DNA from: Sinisalibacter lacisalsi
GTDB lineage: Bacteria > Pseudomonadota > Alphaproteobacteria > Rhodobacterales > Rhodobacteraceae
Assembly (NCBI RefSeq): GCF_014640115.1
Contig: NZ_BMGI01000001.1
Coordinates: 518,501-582,500 of the forward strand
Reading direction: 5' to 3'
DNA: 64,000 nt
A program made the position numbers and the translations under genes. The notes under the pieces are model-generated. The model was given only the letters and a program-made list of their open reading frames with translations, was not told the origin of the DNA and did no database searches. This document shows positions 8,668 to 17,327 of the stretch, piece by piece (the first letter of the stretch is position 1; each line of letters opens with the position of its first letter).

Positions 8668-8688
8668 GGCCCTGCGCCAGCGCATGAC

Positions 8689-8715
8689 AACCGGCCTTTC
8701 GGGGCCGGTTTTTTC
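8689..8715 (+). terminator. Rho-independent terminator after phaB
   Basis: An AACCGGCC/GGCCGGTT stem is followed by a run of six T. It ends immediately before the first possible start codon of the next gene. Confidence 0.88.
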
Positions 8716-9618
8716 ATGCCAAATAGTGCCATGTCCCGCTCCGCCGCCACCCTCGTCGGCTTCACCGCCGTGCTGCTCTGGGCGCTGCTCGCGCTGTTCA
8801 CCGTCGCCACAGCGCCGGTGCCGCCCTTTCTGCTCAACGCGATGACCTTCGCGGTGGGCGGCGCGGTCGGCCTGGTCTGGATCGCGTTGCGCGGTGGGAT
8901 GGGCCAGTTGCGCGGGGTGCCGTGGCGGGTCTATGCCTTCGGCACGGCGGGGCTGTTCGGCTACCACGCCTTCTATTTCACCGCCCTGCGCCTCGCGCCG
9001 CCCGCCGAAGCGGGGCTGATCGCCTATCTCTGGCCGCTGCTGATCGTTCTGTTCTCGGGGCTTCTGCCCGGTGAGCGGCTGCGCCCGGGGCATGTGATCG
9101 GGGCACTCGTCGCCTTTGCCGGGGCGGCGCTGATCCTTGCGGGCGGGATCACGGGCGGCGTCGGGGGCACGCTCGCGGGCTTCGGTTTCGCCGCGCTCTG
9201 CGCGCTCACATGGTCGGGATACTCGGTGCTGTCGCGCCGGCTCGGCTCCACGCCAACCGCCGCGGTCGCGGTGTTCTGCGTGTTGACGGCCGGGCTATCA
9301 ACGGGGGCGCATCTTGCATTCGAGAACACGGTCTGGCCCGAGCGCGCGCTTGGCTGGGCGGCGGTTCTCGGCCTTGGCCTCGGCCCTGTCGGGCTGGCGT
9401 TCTACACTTGGGATATCGGGGTGAAGCGCGGGGATATCCAACTCCTCGGCACGGCCTCCTATGCCGCTCCGCTGCTCTCTACCCTTGCGCTGGTTCTCGC
9501 TGGCATGGCCGAGCCGAGCCCGGCGATCCTGGTGGCGGCGGTGCTGATCACCGGGGGCGCGGCGCTCGCTGCCCATTCAGGCCGAACCCTGGCTCGGCCC
9601 GACACGGCCTCCACCTGA
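8716..9618 (+). CDS. EamA/DMT-family transporter
   Basis: Integral membrane protein of 300 residues with about ten transmembrane helices arranged as two EamA repeats, each of five helices, typical of drug/metabolite exporters. The general look (two repeats, AEAGLIAYLWPLLIVLFSGLLPGE in the first) is closest to the YddG-like aromatic amino-acid exporters, but the substrate is unproven. The start is uncertain: ATG 8716 directly follows the phaB terminator and ATG 8731 is also possible. Neither has a clear ribosome-binding site, so the mRNA may be leaderless or start just inside. Confidence 0.82.
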   Translation: MPNSAMSRSAATLVGFTAVLLWALLALFTVATAPVPPFLLNAMTFAVGGAVGLVWIALRGGMGQLRGVPWRVYAFGTAGLFGYHAFYFTALRLAPPAEAGLIAYLWPLLIVLFSGLLPGERLRPGHVIGALVAFAGAALILAGGITGGVGGTLAGFGFAALCALTWSGYSVLSRRLGSTPTAAVAVFCVLTAGLSTGAHLAFENTVWPERALGWAAVLGLGLGPVGLAFYTWDIGVKRGDIQLLGTASYAAPLLSTLALVLAGMAEPSPAILVAAVLITGGAALAAHSGRTLARPDTAST

Positions 9619-9711
9619 TCCGCGACCGGCCACGGCCGGGACGATCCGTCAATGGCCTTTTGCAGGTGGCGAGCGCTCGCACTTGGCATGCGCCCGCCGG
9701 TCAAAGACGCC

Positions 9712-9879
9712 TCAGCCCTGGGCGAGGCGTTCGATCTCCTCTTTCAGGCGCAGTTTTTCCTTCTTCATCGCGACAATGTCGAGATCGTTGCTCGACGGGC
9801 TTTGCTGCATCTGCTCCACCTTCGCGGACAGGGTTTCGTGCTTTTTGCGAAGTTCGTTGAGATGCGCGTCAACGCTCAT
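9712..9879 (-). CDS. DUF465 (YdcH family) small coiled-coil protein
   Basis: The frame from ATG 9879 encodes 55 residues: MSVDAHLNELRKKHETL, then a charged helical stretch with EIVAMKKEKLRLKEEI-like composition near the end. This matches DUF465 proteins, which are short, highly charged, predicted coiled coils common in alphaproteobacteria and of unknown function. A GGAGC ribosome-binding site lies a few bases before the ATG. The gene is convergent with the EamA transporter and has a 120-base upstream region of its own. Confidence 0.88.
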   Translation of the reverse strand: MSVDAHLNELRKKHETLSAKVEQMQQSPSSNDLDIVAMKKEKLRLKEEIERLAQG

Positions 9880-10002
9880 GGCGTGCTCCTTTTTCTACCT
9901 GTTGTTACCGCAAGTTCAGTGCACCACAGAAACCGAGTCGTGTCATCAAAACGTTGCAAAAGGCATACCGATGCTCGTTCCCTTGCCGACCGGGGCGCGG
10001 TG

Positions 10003-10764
10003 TTACCACAGCGGCAGATGCGCGCCTTCGCGCAGGATGGCCGAGACCTCGCGGCGATAGCTTTCGGTGTCTCCCACGTGTTCGGTGCCGTCGTGCAGGA
10101 TGAGCGGGCTCGCCAGCCGGAAGGCGCCGCGCCCGCCCTTGCGCGCCTGCACCAGCACCAGCACCGCCGCGCGGCCCTCGCGCGGGGCAAGCGGCTTCAC
10201 CAGCATCGAGCCGAGCCTGTCGTCCATCCCGCGCAGGATTTCCGGCAGGCGCTCGGCCTTCTGGATGATGGTCAGGTAGCCGCGTGGCTTGAGACGTTTC
10301 GTCGCAGCGTCGATCCACAGGGCGAGCGGCGTGTCTTCGAACAGCGCGGCTTCGCGGCCCGGGTCGGCCGAGGTGGTGGAGCGCTGGCGCAGGTGATAGG
10401 GCGGGTTCATGATCACGTGGTCGAAGCTCTCCTCCTTCACCTCGGACGGAAGCGCGGTGAGGTCGCCGGTGAAAACCTCCATGTCGATATCGTTATCGAA
10501 GGCGTTCATCCGGGCAAGATCAGCGTAATCGGGCTGGCGTTCGACGCCTACGAGCCTAAGCCCTTGAACGCGCGCGCCAAGACAGAGCGCGGCCGCACCC
10601 ACGCCACACCCCAGATCGAGCACGCTTTCGCCGGGGTGCGCGGCGATCGAGGCCGCGAGAAACACAGGGTCGACCCCCGCGCGGTAGCCCTTGCGCGGCT
10701 GTATCAACGCCAATTGCCCGCCAAGAAACTTGTCTTCCGTCAGATCCGCGCGGGCAAACCCCAT
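10003..10764 (-). CDS. TrmN6-like tRNA1(Val) A37 N6-methyltransferase family protein
   Basis: S-adenosylmethionine-dependent methyltransferase of 253 residues. The SAM-binding motif VLDLGCGVGAAAL lies at about residues 48-60 and the N6-adenine catalytic tetrad NPPY at 120-123. The N-terminal QPRKGYRAGVDPVFLAA segment is typical of YfiC/TrmN6-type enzymes that methylate A37 of tRNA(Val). The ATG at 10764, with GGAGG upstream, was preferred to an ATG 18 bases further on that lies within the DUF2007 end. It follows DUF2007 by 2 bases, so the two form an operon. Confidence 0.85.
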   Translation of the reverse strand: MGFARADLTEDKFLGGQLALIQPRKGYRAGVDPVFLAASIAAHPGESVLDLGCGVGAAALCLGARVQGLRLVGVERQPDYADLARMNAFDNDIDMEVFTGDLTALPSEVKEESFDHVIMNPPYHLRQRSTTSADPGREAALFEDTPLALWIDAATKRLKPRGYLTIIQKAERLPEILRGMDDRLGSMLVKPLAPREGRAAVLVLVQARKGGRGAFRLASPLILHDGTEHVGDTESYRREVSAILREGAHLPLW

Positions 10765-10766
10765 AC

Positions 10767-10985
10767 CTATTCCTCCGTGCACTCGATCCCGTTGTCGCGC
10801 AACACCCGCTCGGCACGGATCGCGTCGTCGGGGTGGACCATAAGCCGACGCGGTAAAATTCCTATTGATCCCTCCAGCGTGCTCATATGGACGTCGATGG
10901 CAAAGGTCGTTATACCTTCGCCGTCCAGAAGCGCCGTGGCGAAGGCAATGATCGTCGGGTCCGTGGTGCGTAGAAGCTCTTTCAT
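10767..10985 (-). CDS. DUF2007 domain protein
   Basis: The 72-residue protein (MKELLRTTDPTIIAFATALL...) matches the short DUF2007 'putative signal-transducing protein' family; the core is a small ferredoxin-like fold with LLDGEGI and the VHPDDAIRAERVL segment near the end. The function is unknown. It is divergent from the polyprenyl synthase gene across 75 bases and sits directly upstream of the TrmN6-like gene, as in many Rhodobacterales. Confidence 0.85.
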   Translation of the reverse strand: MKELLRTTDPTIIAFATALLDGEGITTFAIDVHMSTLEGSIGILPRRLMVHPDDAIRAERVLRDNGIECTEE

Positions 10986-11060
10986 CCTCAGAGCCTTACC
11001 GGTAAGGCACCGGGAATGTCGAGAGGCCGGATCGGACGATGGGAACACGGAACGGTGACG

Positions 11061-12053
11061 ATGCGGGATGAGATAGCGCGCCAACCGCTCGAGCGGCTTG
11101 CAGACCACCTCCGCGAGGATCTTGCGGGGGTCGATGCCCTGATTCGCGAACGGATGAGCTCCGACCATGCGCCGCGGATACCGCAAGTGACCGCGCATCT
11201 GATCGAGGCCGGCGGCAAGCGGCTGCGCCCGATGCTGACCCTCGCCGCCGCGCGGCTGATGGGCTACGAGGGCGCCAATCACCTGCACCTCGCCGCGGCC
11301 GTGGAGTTCATCCACACCGCCACGCTCCTGCACGACGACGTGGTCGATGGTTCTCAAAAGCGCCGCGGGCGGCCGACGGCGAACCTGTTGTGGGACAACA
11401 AGTCGTCGGTGCTGGTCGGCGATTACCTGTTCGCGCGCTCGTTCCAGCTGATGACCGACACCGGCGAAATGCGGGCGTTGCGCATCCTCGCGGATGCCTC
11501 GGCGACGATTTCGGAAGGCGAGGTTCTGCAACTGACCGCGGCCACCGATATCGCCACCGACGAAGAGATCTACATCAAGGTCGTGCGCGGCAAGACAGCG
11601 GCGCTGTTCGCCGCCGCCTGCGAGGTGGGCGGCGTGGTGGCCGGGGCCGACGCGGCGGCTCTGCGCGCGCTTGGCAATTACGGCGACGCGATGGGCATCG
11701 CCTTCCAGATCGCCGACGATCTGCTCGACTTCTGGGGCGATGGCACCGGCAAGAACAAGGGCGACGATTTCCGCGACCGCAAGCTCACCCTGCCGCTGAT
11801 CCGCGCCATCGCCAAGGCGGATGCCGATGAGCGCGCCTTCTGGGAGCGCACCATCGGCAAGGGCCGTCAGGAGGCGGGCGATCTCGACGCGGCGCTGGCG
11901 CTCATGGAGCGGCACGACACGCTTGAAGAGACCCGCATCACCGCGCTCGACTGGTCGGCTCGGGCCAAGGCCGCGCTGGTGGGGCTGCCCGAAGACCCGA
12001 TCCGCGACATGCTGTCGGACATCGCCGATTTCGTGGTCGCGCGCATCAACTGA
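11061..12053 (+). CDS. ispB: Polyprenyl diphosphate synthase (octaprenyl/decaprenyl type)
   Basis: Trans-prenyltransferase of 330 residues that elongates farnesyl diphosphate with isopentenyl diphosphate to make the ubiquinone side chain. The first aspartate-rich motif is DDVVD (residues 92-96), the second is DDLLD in FQIADDLLDFWG, and GGKRLRP binds isopentenyl diphosphate. Q10 is usual in this group, so a decaprenyl product is likely, but chain length cannot be read here. ATG 11061 gives the normal length; an upstream in-frame start at 11016 adds only 15 atypical residues. Confidence 0.92.
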   Translation: MRDEIARQPLERLADHLREDLAGVDALIRERMSSDHAPRIPQVTAHLIEAGGKRLRPMLTLAAARLMGYEGANHLHLAAAVEFIHTATLLHDDVVDGSQKRRGRPTANLLWDNKSSVLVGDYLFARSFQLMTDTGEMRALRILADASATISEGEVLQLTAATDIATDEEIYIKVVRGKTAALFAAACEVGGVVAGADAAALRALGNYGDAMGIAFQIADDLLDFWGDGTGKNKGDDFRDRKLTLPLIRAIAKADADERAFWERTIGKGRQEAGDLDAALALMERHDTLEETRITALDWSARAKAALVGLPEDPIRDMLSDIADFVVARIN

Positions 12054-12092
12054 CCGCTTTCAAAGCCGGGCCGACGCCCCCATATTGCCTCC

Positions 12093-12326
12093 ATGCAATT
12101 CGTGCTTCTCATCATCATCGGCGCGGCTGCGGGTTTCATCGCCACCCGGCTGATGAAGATCGAGGCCGACTTGCCGACCACGCTCGCGGTGGGCATCCTC
12201 GGCGCGATCATCGGCGGGCTGGTCCTGCGCTTCCTGCTGGTGCTGACCGGGCTGGCGGCGGGCTTCGTCGGCGCCGTGCTCGGGGCTGTCCTGCTGATCT
12301 GGATCTGGCAAACCTATTTCAAGTGA
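12093..12326 (+). CDS. GlsB/YeaQ/YmgE-like small membrane protein
   Basis: Very hydrophobic 77-residue protein with three glycine-rich transmembrane segments (about residues 2-20, 30-50 and 53-73). Size and glycine pattern (GAAAGFIA, GILGAIIGG) fit the transglycosylase-associated/stress-response membrane family. The role is unknown. It lies 39 bases downstream of ispB in the same direction and just upstream of a second small membrane protein of similar build. Confidence 0.7.
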   Translation: MQFVLLIIIGAAAGFIATRLMKIEADLPTTLAVGILGAIIGGLVLRFLLVLTGLAAGFVGAVLGAVLLIWIWQTYFK

Positions 12327-12410
12327 TCCCCGGCCGCGCGAAATGCGCTTTGCGATTTTTCGTTATTGGCGCATCATTGCCCCGGCGCAGGCTCAAGATC
12401 GGGGGATCAC

Positions 12411-12653
12411 ATGGCCATCATCGTCGTCTCGCTCGCCATCGGCTTTGCCCTCGGCTGCTTCGTCAACTACGCCGTCACCTTCCGGACCGGACAGGCGCGC
12501 AACATCGCGGTCTGTATGGGTGGCGCGCTCCTCGGTGGCGCGGTGATCCCGTGGCTGCTCTCGATTTCTTCGCTCGCCGCCGCGATCATCGGCGCGGTGA
12601 TCGGGGTTGGTATCGTGCTCTACGTGATGTTTCGCACAAGCCTCACCGCCTGA
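12411..12653 (+). CDS. Small glycine-rich membrane protein
   Basis: The 80-residue protein MAIIVVSLAIGFALGCFVNY... has three predicted transmembrane helices rich in Gly and Ala (about 2-20, 32-50 and 53-73). The ATG at 12411 was taken because GGGGGATC lies upstream and an upstream in-frame ATG (12366) would add non-hydrophobic residues. It resembles its neighbour at 12093 in size and pattern, suggesting a paralogous or tandem pair. No function is assigned. Confidence 0.65.
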   Translation: MAIIVVSLAIGFALGCFVNYAVTFRTGQARNIAVCMGGALLGGAVIPWLLSISSLAAAIIGAVIGVGIVLYVMFRTSLTA

Positions 12654-12662
12654 CGCGCGCGC

Positions 12663-13112
12663 CTATTTGAACGGCGCCATGCCCTCGCGCGCAAGCGCGT
12701 CGGCGCGCTCGTTTTCGTCGTGGCCGGCGTGGCCCTTGATCCACTTCCAGTGCACTTCGTGGCGGGCCTGCGCCTCGTCGAGCCGTTGCCAAAGATCGAC
12801 GTTCTTGACCGGTTTCTTGTTGGAGGTTTTCCAGCCGTTTCGTTTCCAGCCGTGAATCCAGCTGGTGACGCCGTTCTTGACGTAGGCCGAGTCGGTCACG
12901 ATCGTGATCGCCGAACCCCGCGCCAGCGCCTCGAGCGCCATGATCGCGGCCATCAGTTCCATGCGGTTGTTGGTGGTGACCGCCTCGCCGCCCTTGAGTT
13001 CCCGCGTCTTGACGATCTGTTCGCCCTGCTTCGCTTCGAGCAGAACGCCCCAGCCGCCGGGGCCGGGGTTGCCCGAGCAGGCGCCGTCGGTATGGGCCAC
13101 GATCTCAACCAT
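12663..13112 (-). CDS. rnhA: Ribonuclease HI
   Basis: Cleaves RNA in RNA-DNA hybrids. The 149-residue enzyme keeps the four catalytic acids: Asp9 ([14 protein letters not shown]), Glu52 (NNRMELMAA), Asp74 (VTDSAYV) and Asp138 (NERADALA), plus the basic handle region with HGWKRNGW. Its start overlaps the end of the upstream methyltransferase by 8 bases, making it the last gene of the ispH-DUF3429-methyltransferase-rnhA operon. Confidence 0.97.
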   Translation of the reverse strand: MVEIVAHTDGACSGNPGPGGWGVLLEAKQGEQIVKTRELKGGEAVTTNNRMELMAAIMALEALARGSAITIVTDSAYVKNGVTSWIHGWKRNGWKTSNKKPVKNVDLWQRLDEAQARHEVHWKWIKGHAGHDENERADALAREGMAPFK

Positions 13113-13695
13113 TGGCGTGCATCCAGATGCCCTGGTATTCGGTGCCGTCGAGGCCGGTATCGGTGCGGGTTTCGCGGATCGTCGGGCTGAAACCGGCGGC
13201 TTGGAGCAGTCCGATCAACTCCGGCTCGCTGTAGTAGACGTAGAGCCGGCCAAGGCTGTCGCGTGCCTCGCCAGTGCCCGTTTTCATGCCGATGTGAAAC
13301 AGCCCGCCCGGCTTGAGCGCGTGGTGCAGGCGCGCGAGCGTGCCCGGCATGTCGGCGCGGGGCGCGTGCAGGAGCGAATAGCTCGCCCAGATACCATCGT
13401 AGAGGTCCTGCCCCTCGATCTCGTCGAAGGTCGCGCAGCGGGCGGGCACGCCCAGCTCGCGCGCGCGGCTGACCATTGCCGGGCTGGCGTCGATCGCATC
13501 GACGGTGAAGCCGGCTTTCAGAAATCGGTGGGCGCTGTCGCCGGGGCCGCAGCCGAGATCGAGCACGTGCCCGCCACGGGGCAGCCCGGCGACGAATTCG
13601 GCCAGGCCCGGCTCGGCCCGGCGCCCGGTGCGCGCGGCATAGTCGCGGCTGCGCGTTTCGTAGGCCGTGATGGTCTCCGGATCCGCGCCGGTCAT
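13105..13695 (-). CDS. Class I SAM-dependent methyltransferase
   Basis: The 196-residue methyltransferase has the SAM-binding motif [13 protein letters not shown] (about residues 43-55), a motif II-like acidic residue in DAIDASPAM and a post-motif segment [12 protein letters not shown]. This is the Methyltransf_11/25 type that acts on small molecules; the substrate is unknown. The ATG overlaps the DUF3429 stop region by 4 bases and the gene end overlaps rnhA by 8 bases, indicating translational coupling. Confidence 0.85.
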   Translation of the reverse strand: MTGADPETITAYETRSRDYAARTGRRAEPGLAEFVAGLPRGGHVLDLGCGPGDSAHRFLKAGFTVDAIDASPAMVSRARELGVPARCATFDEIEGQDLYDGIWASYSLLHAPRADMPGTLARLHHALKPGGLFHIGMKTGTGEARDSLGRLYVYYSEPELIGLLQAAGFSPTIRETRTDTGLDGTEYQGIWMHANG

Positions 13696-14144
13696 GCGAG
13701 CACACCAACCGCCAGGCAGGCGACGACCACGGCGCTCAGCAACAGGCGCAGACGCATCCACCAGCCAGGCGCGAGGCCGTGGCGCCAGAACAGCGCGTCG
13801 ATGGCGAGCAGGCCAACGAAGCCCGCGATCAGGTAGATCAGCGCCGCCGGCGTGGTGCCGACGACGAGGAAGAATGCCCAGAGCGCCGGGATCACCGAGA
13901 GGGCGTAACCGAGTTGCGCGCGCCGATCGTCGGCACGGGCGGCGAAGCCCCAGATCACCCCCGACATGAAGGCGAGGATGATCTTGCCATAGCCCGCGAG
14001 CACGGGCACGCCGACGAAGGCGATCCCGATGCGGCGGGCCACGGGCGCGCCAAGATCGGGCCAAAGCACAGTAGCCGCCCCCCAGAGGAAGGGCAGGAGC
14101 CCGGCGAGACCGAGCAGAAGCGGTGTGCGGGGGATGGCGCTCAT
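13692..14144 (-). CDS. DUF3429 family membrane protein
   Basis: Inner-membrane protein of 150 residues with about five hydrophobic helices covering most of its length. The pattern [19 protein letters not shown] at the start and the [18 protein letters not shown] segment are characteristic of DUF3429 proteins of unknown function. It overlaps ispH by 4 bases and the methyltransferase by 4 bases within a four-gene operon. Confidence 0.85.
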   Translation of the reverse strand: MSAIPRTPLLLGLAGLLPFLWGAATVLWPDLGAPVARRIGIAFVGVPVLAGYGKIILAFMSGVIWGFAARADDRRAQLGYALSVIPALWAFFLVVGTTPAALIYLIAGFVGLLAIDALFWRHGLAPGWWMRLRLLLSAVVVACLAVGVLA

Positions 14145-15091
14145 GCGGTTTCGCGCAACACGCGGGGCACCTTGAACTCGACGTTTTCGCGCGTGGTCTC
14201 GACGGTTTTCATCGTTACCTCGTAGCGGTCGCGGAAGGCGGCGACCACCTCGTCCACCAGAAGCTCCGGTGCCGAGGCCCCGGCGGTAACGCCGACGCTC
14301 GCGGCGCCCTCGAGCGCGCGCCAGTCGATCTCGTCGGCGCGACCCACGAGCTGGGCGTAGTGGCAGCCCTCGGAGCGCGCGACCTCGACCAGGCGCCGCG
14401 AGTTAGACGAGTTCGGCGCGCCGATGACCAGCAGTGCCTCCACCTTCGGCGCGATCGCCTTCACCGCCTCCTGGCGGTTGGTTGTGGCATAGCAGATGTC
14501 TTCCTTGTGCGGCCCGACGATGGCGGGAAACCGCGCCTGCAGCGCCGCGACGATATCCTTGGTGTCATCCACCGACAGCGTGGTCTGGGTGATGAAGGCG
14601 AGCCGCTCGGGATCGCGCGGCGCAAGCCTTTCGACGTCGGCAGCCGTTTCGACCAGCAGAACCTCGCCCTCGGGCAACTGGCCCATGGTGCCGATCGTCT
14701 CGGGGTGCCCGGCGTGGCCGATCATCACCATCTGAAGCCCGTTCCGGTGATGGCGCTCGGCTTCGATGTGAACCTTCGACACCAGAGGGCAGGTGGCGTC
14801 GACGTAGATCATCTTGCGCTGCTCGGCCTCGGCCGGCACCGCCTTGGGCACACCATGGGCGGAGAAGATCACCGGCCGGTCGATCGGGCACTCGTCGAGT
14901 TCCTCGACGAACACCGCCCCCTTCTCGCGCAGGCTGTCGACGACGAACTTGTTGTGCACGATCTCGTGGCGCACGTAGATCGGCGCGCCCCATTTCTCGA
15001 TCGCCATCTCGACGATCTTGATAGCCCGGTCGACCCCGGCGCAGAAGCCACGCGGCGCGGCGAGATAAAGGGTGAGGGGCGTCTTTGCCAT
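14141..15091 (-). CDS. ispH: 4-hydroxy-3-methylbut-2-enyl diphosphate reductase
   Basis: Iron-sulfur enzyme that makes isopentenyl and dimethylallyl diphosphate in the last step of the MEP isoprenoid pathway. The 316-residue length is normal. The three cluster cysteines are Cys17 (PRGFCAGV), Cys101 (DATCPLV) and Cys200 (DICYATTN); the substrate-binding HGV, GHxxHPE-like GHAGHPE and the TAGASAPE segments are conserved. First gene of the operon; its ATG at 15091 has AGGAGAG upstream. Pathway link: supplies substrates to the polyprenyl synthase at 11061. Confidence 0.97.
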   Translation of the reverse strand: MAKTPLTLYLAAPRGFCAGVDRAIKIVEMAIEKWGAPIYVRHEIVHNKFVVDSLREKGAVFVEELDECPIDRPVIFSAHGVPKAVPAEAEQRKMIYVDATCPLVSKVHIEAERHHRNGLQMVMIGHAGHPETIGTMGQLPEGEVLLVETAADVERLAPRDPERLAFITQTTLSVDDTKDIVAALQARFPAIVGPHKEDICYATTNRQEAVKAIAPKVEALLVIGAPNSSNSRRLVEVARSEGCHYAQLVGRADEIDWRALEGAASVGVTAGASAPELLVDEVVAAFRDRYEVTMKTVETTRENVEFKVPRVLRETA

Positions 15092-15167
15092 GGCGTCTCT
15101 CCTGTTCGCCCCATGGGTAGTCGCTCGCGGCCGCGAGGTCTAGGCCCGGCCAATCACGAGCGCGCGC

Positions 15168-15202
15168 GAAAAAGCCCCGGCCGCAAGCGGGCCGGGGCTT
15201 TC
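15168..15202 (-). terminator. Rho-independent terminator after the NYN gene
   Basis: On the minus strand, an AAGCCCCGGCC/GGCCGGGGCTT stem (15172-15182 with 15190-15200) is followed by five T. It lies 17 bases past the NYN stop. Confidence 0.85.
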
Positions 15203-15218
15203 GGTGCGCACCTCGCGA

Positions 15219-15794
15219 TCAGGCCTCGATGTCTTCGGCGGGCTCGGTGTCTTCGTTGCGAGGCTCACGTGGCGGACGGCCGATCACGTCGCGCAACTCG
15301 TCGAGCTCGATGAAGTTGTCGGCCTGACGGCGCAGATCGTCGGCGATCATCGGCGACTGGCTTCGGATGGTCGAAACCACCGATACCCGCACGCCCTTGC
15401 GTTGGAGCGCCTCTACAAGCGACCGGAAATCTCCATCGCCCGAGAACAGCACGATATGGTCGACATGTGCGGCGATCTCCATGGCATCGACAGCCAGTTC
15501 GATATCCATGTTGCCCTTGACCTTGCGCCGGCCCATCGAGTCGGTGAATTCCTTGGCGGGCTTCGTTACCATGGTGAACCCATTGTAATGCAGCCAGTCA
15601 ACGAGCGGCCGGATCGGCGAATACTCGTCGTTTTCCAGCAGGGCGGTATAGTAGAACGCGCGCAGGAGCCTGCCCCGGCGCATGAACTCCTGTCGCAGGA
15701 GCTTGTAATCGATATCGAACCCGAGCGCGCGCGCGGCGGCGTAGAGATTCGATCCGTCGATAAACAGTGCGAGACGTTCGTCTCTGTAAAACAT
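15219..15794 (-). CDS. NYN domain (LabA/DUF88-type) putative ribonuclease
   Basis: The 191-residue protein has a PIN-like NYN fold. Acidic metal-binding residues are visible at Asp13 (FIDGSNLY), Asp97/Glu99 (KGNMDIEL) and Asp120/Asp122 (SGDGDFRSL). Such proteins are thought to be metal-dependent RNases; the target is unknown. The C-terminus is an acidic tail (EPRNEDTEPAEDIEA). ATG 15794, with GGAAGGA upstream, gives the family's usual start; an in-frame extension of 39 residues upstream is unlike the family. Divergent from folK. Confidence 0.88.
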   Translation of the reverse strand: MFYRDERLALFIDGSNLYAAARALGFDIDYKLLRQEFMRRGRLLRAFYYTALLENDEYSPIRPLVDWLHYNGFTMVTKPAKEFTDSMGRRKVKGNMDIELAVDAMEIAAHVDHIVLFSGDGDFRSLVEALQRKGVRVSVVSTIRSQSPMIADDLRRQADNFIELDELRDVIGRPPREPRNEDTEPAEDIEA

Positions 15795-15888
15795 GATGGA
15801 TCCTTCCGAATTTGGATCGCCGGGCGTGTTCGTGAGTGGTAAGGCGAAAATCGCCAATCCGGCAGAAGTGGGCAGAAAATAGGCATCT

Positions 15889-16488
15889 GTGGCAGTGACG
15901 CAACCTGACAAAAGATCAATCTCGGGCGGAAAAGCGCTTGTGGCTCTCGGAAGTAACGCAACGTCGCGTCATGGGCCGCCGCGCGAGACGCTCCGGAAGG
16001 CGCTTGAAGCCCTTGACGGTGGAGCTTGCCGGGTGGTTCAGGCGAGCGGTTTCTACCTCACCCCCTTCGTTCCCGCGGGCGGCGGGGATGATGTGGTGAA
16101 CGCCGTCGTCCTGCTCGAAAGCGCGCTCGGGCCGCAAGCGCTGCTCGCGCGACTGCACGAGATCGAGGCGGCCTTCGATCGTGACCGCGGCATGCGCTGG
16201 TCGAGCCGGACGCTCGATCTCGATCTGATCGCGATGGAGGATCTGGTGCTGCCCGATCGCGAAACCCTGGTGCACTGGATCGACCTGCCGCCCGAGTCGC
16301 AGAAGCGCGAGGCCCCCGCCGGGCTGATCCTGCCGCACCCGCGGCTTCAGGATCGCGCCTTCGTTCTGGTGCCCGCCGCTGAGATCGCGCCCGACTGGCG
16401 CCATCCCCTGACCGGCCTCAGCATCGCCGAGATGCGCGACGCGCTGCCTGCGGAAGATGTGGCCGCCGTGCGGCCTTTGCCGACCTAA
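15889..16488 (+). CDS. folK: 2-amino-4-hydroxy-6-hydroxymethyldihydropteridine diphosphokinase
   Basis: Transfers pyrophosphate from ATP to hydroxymethyl-dihydropterin in folate synthesis. The 199-residue protein contains ALGSN (residues 19-23), the catalytic acidic motif RTLDLDLI (Asp110, Asp112), the preceding RWSSR segment and the LPHPRLQDRAFVL loop. The divergent intergenic region with the NYN gene is 94 bases. folB and folP are not next to it. Confidence 0.94.
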   Translation: MAVTQPDKRSISGGKALVALGSNATSRHGPPRETLRKALEALDGGACRVVQASGFYLTPFVPAGGGDDVVNAVVLLESALGPQALLARLHEIEAAFDRDRGMRWSSRTLDLDLIAMEDLVLPDRETLVHWIDLPPESQKREAPAGLILPHPRLQDRAFVLVPAAEIAPDWRHPLTGLSIAEMRDALPAEDVAAVRPLPT

Positions 16489-16538
16489 ACCGCGCGGCGG
16501 GAGTGGACAATCTTCCGCCGTGGCCCCATTTAGCCCGG

Positions 16539-17252
16539 ATGCAATTCCCGGTCCCTCTCATCCCCGCCACGCTCCTGCGCCGCTACAAGCGCTTCCTCGC
16601 CGATTGCCGCCTCGACGACGGCCGCGAGGTGACCGCGCATTGCGCCAATCCCGGCTCGATGATTGGGCTCGCGAGCCCCGGCACACGGGTCTGGCTGGAA
16701 CCCAACGACGACCCGAAAAAGAAGCTCGATTACGGCTGGCGGCTTGTCGAGCACATCGACGGGCATTTCACCGGGGTCGATACCGCCGTGCCCAACCGGA
16801 TGCTCAGGGCCGCGCTGGAAGCACGCGAAGTGCCCGCGCTGGCCGATTACACCGCCGTGCGCGCCGAGGTAAAATACGGCGAGAAAAGCCGGATCGACTT
16901 TCTGCTCTCCGCCGAGGGCAAGCCCGACGCCTATGTCGAGGTCAAATCGGTGACGCTATGCCGCCGCCCCGGGGTGGCCGAGTTTCCCGATGCGAAAACC
17001 GAGCGTGGCGCCCGGCACATGCTGGAACTGGCTCTGATGGCCAAGCAAGGCCACCGCGCGGCGGTGTTCTTCCTCGTGCAGCGGACCGATGCGAGCGAGG
17101 TGCGCCTCGCCGAAGACATCGACCCGCGCTACACCAGCGCCTTCCTCACCGCCTATGGCGCGGGCGTCGAGGTGATCGCGCATTCTTGCAACATTTCGCC
17201 GCGCGGGGTGACGCTGGGGCCGCAACTGCCCTTCAATCTTCCTGTGGTGTGA
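16539..17252 (+). CDS. sfsA: DNA/RNA nuclease SfsA family protein
   Basis: The 237-residue protein belongs to the SfsA family (sugar fermentation stimulation protein), with an N-terminal OB-like domain and a C-terminal restriction-endonuclease-like core. Visible marks are RRYKRFLAD, HCANPGSM, the acidic/lysine nuclease residues in KSRIDFLL and YVEVKSVTL, and FPDAKTERGARH. ATG 16539 was preferred over the GTG at 16503, which directly abuts its purine-rich stretch and would add 12 unusual residues. The physiological role in this organism is unknown. Confidence 0.9.
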   Translation: MQFPVPLIPATLLRRYKRFLADCRLDDGREVTAHCANPGSMIGLASPGTRVWLEPNDDPKKKLDYGWRLVEHIDGHFTGVDTAVPNRMLRAALEAREVPALADYTAVRAEVKYGEKSRIDFLLSAEGKPDAYVEVKSVTLCRRPGVAEFPDAKTERGARHMLELALMAKQGHRAAVFFLVQRTDASEVRLAEDIDPRYTSAFLTAYGAGVEVIAHSCNISPRGVTLGPQLPFNLPVV

Positions 17253-17327
17253 TGCCGCGCGCGGCCTGCACTGGCCCTTAACCGCGTTCTGCCTTATCTA
17301 GGGTTCGCAACGACGAAGGAGAGCCAA

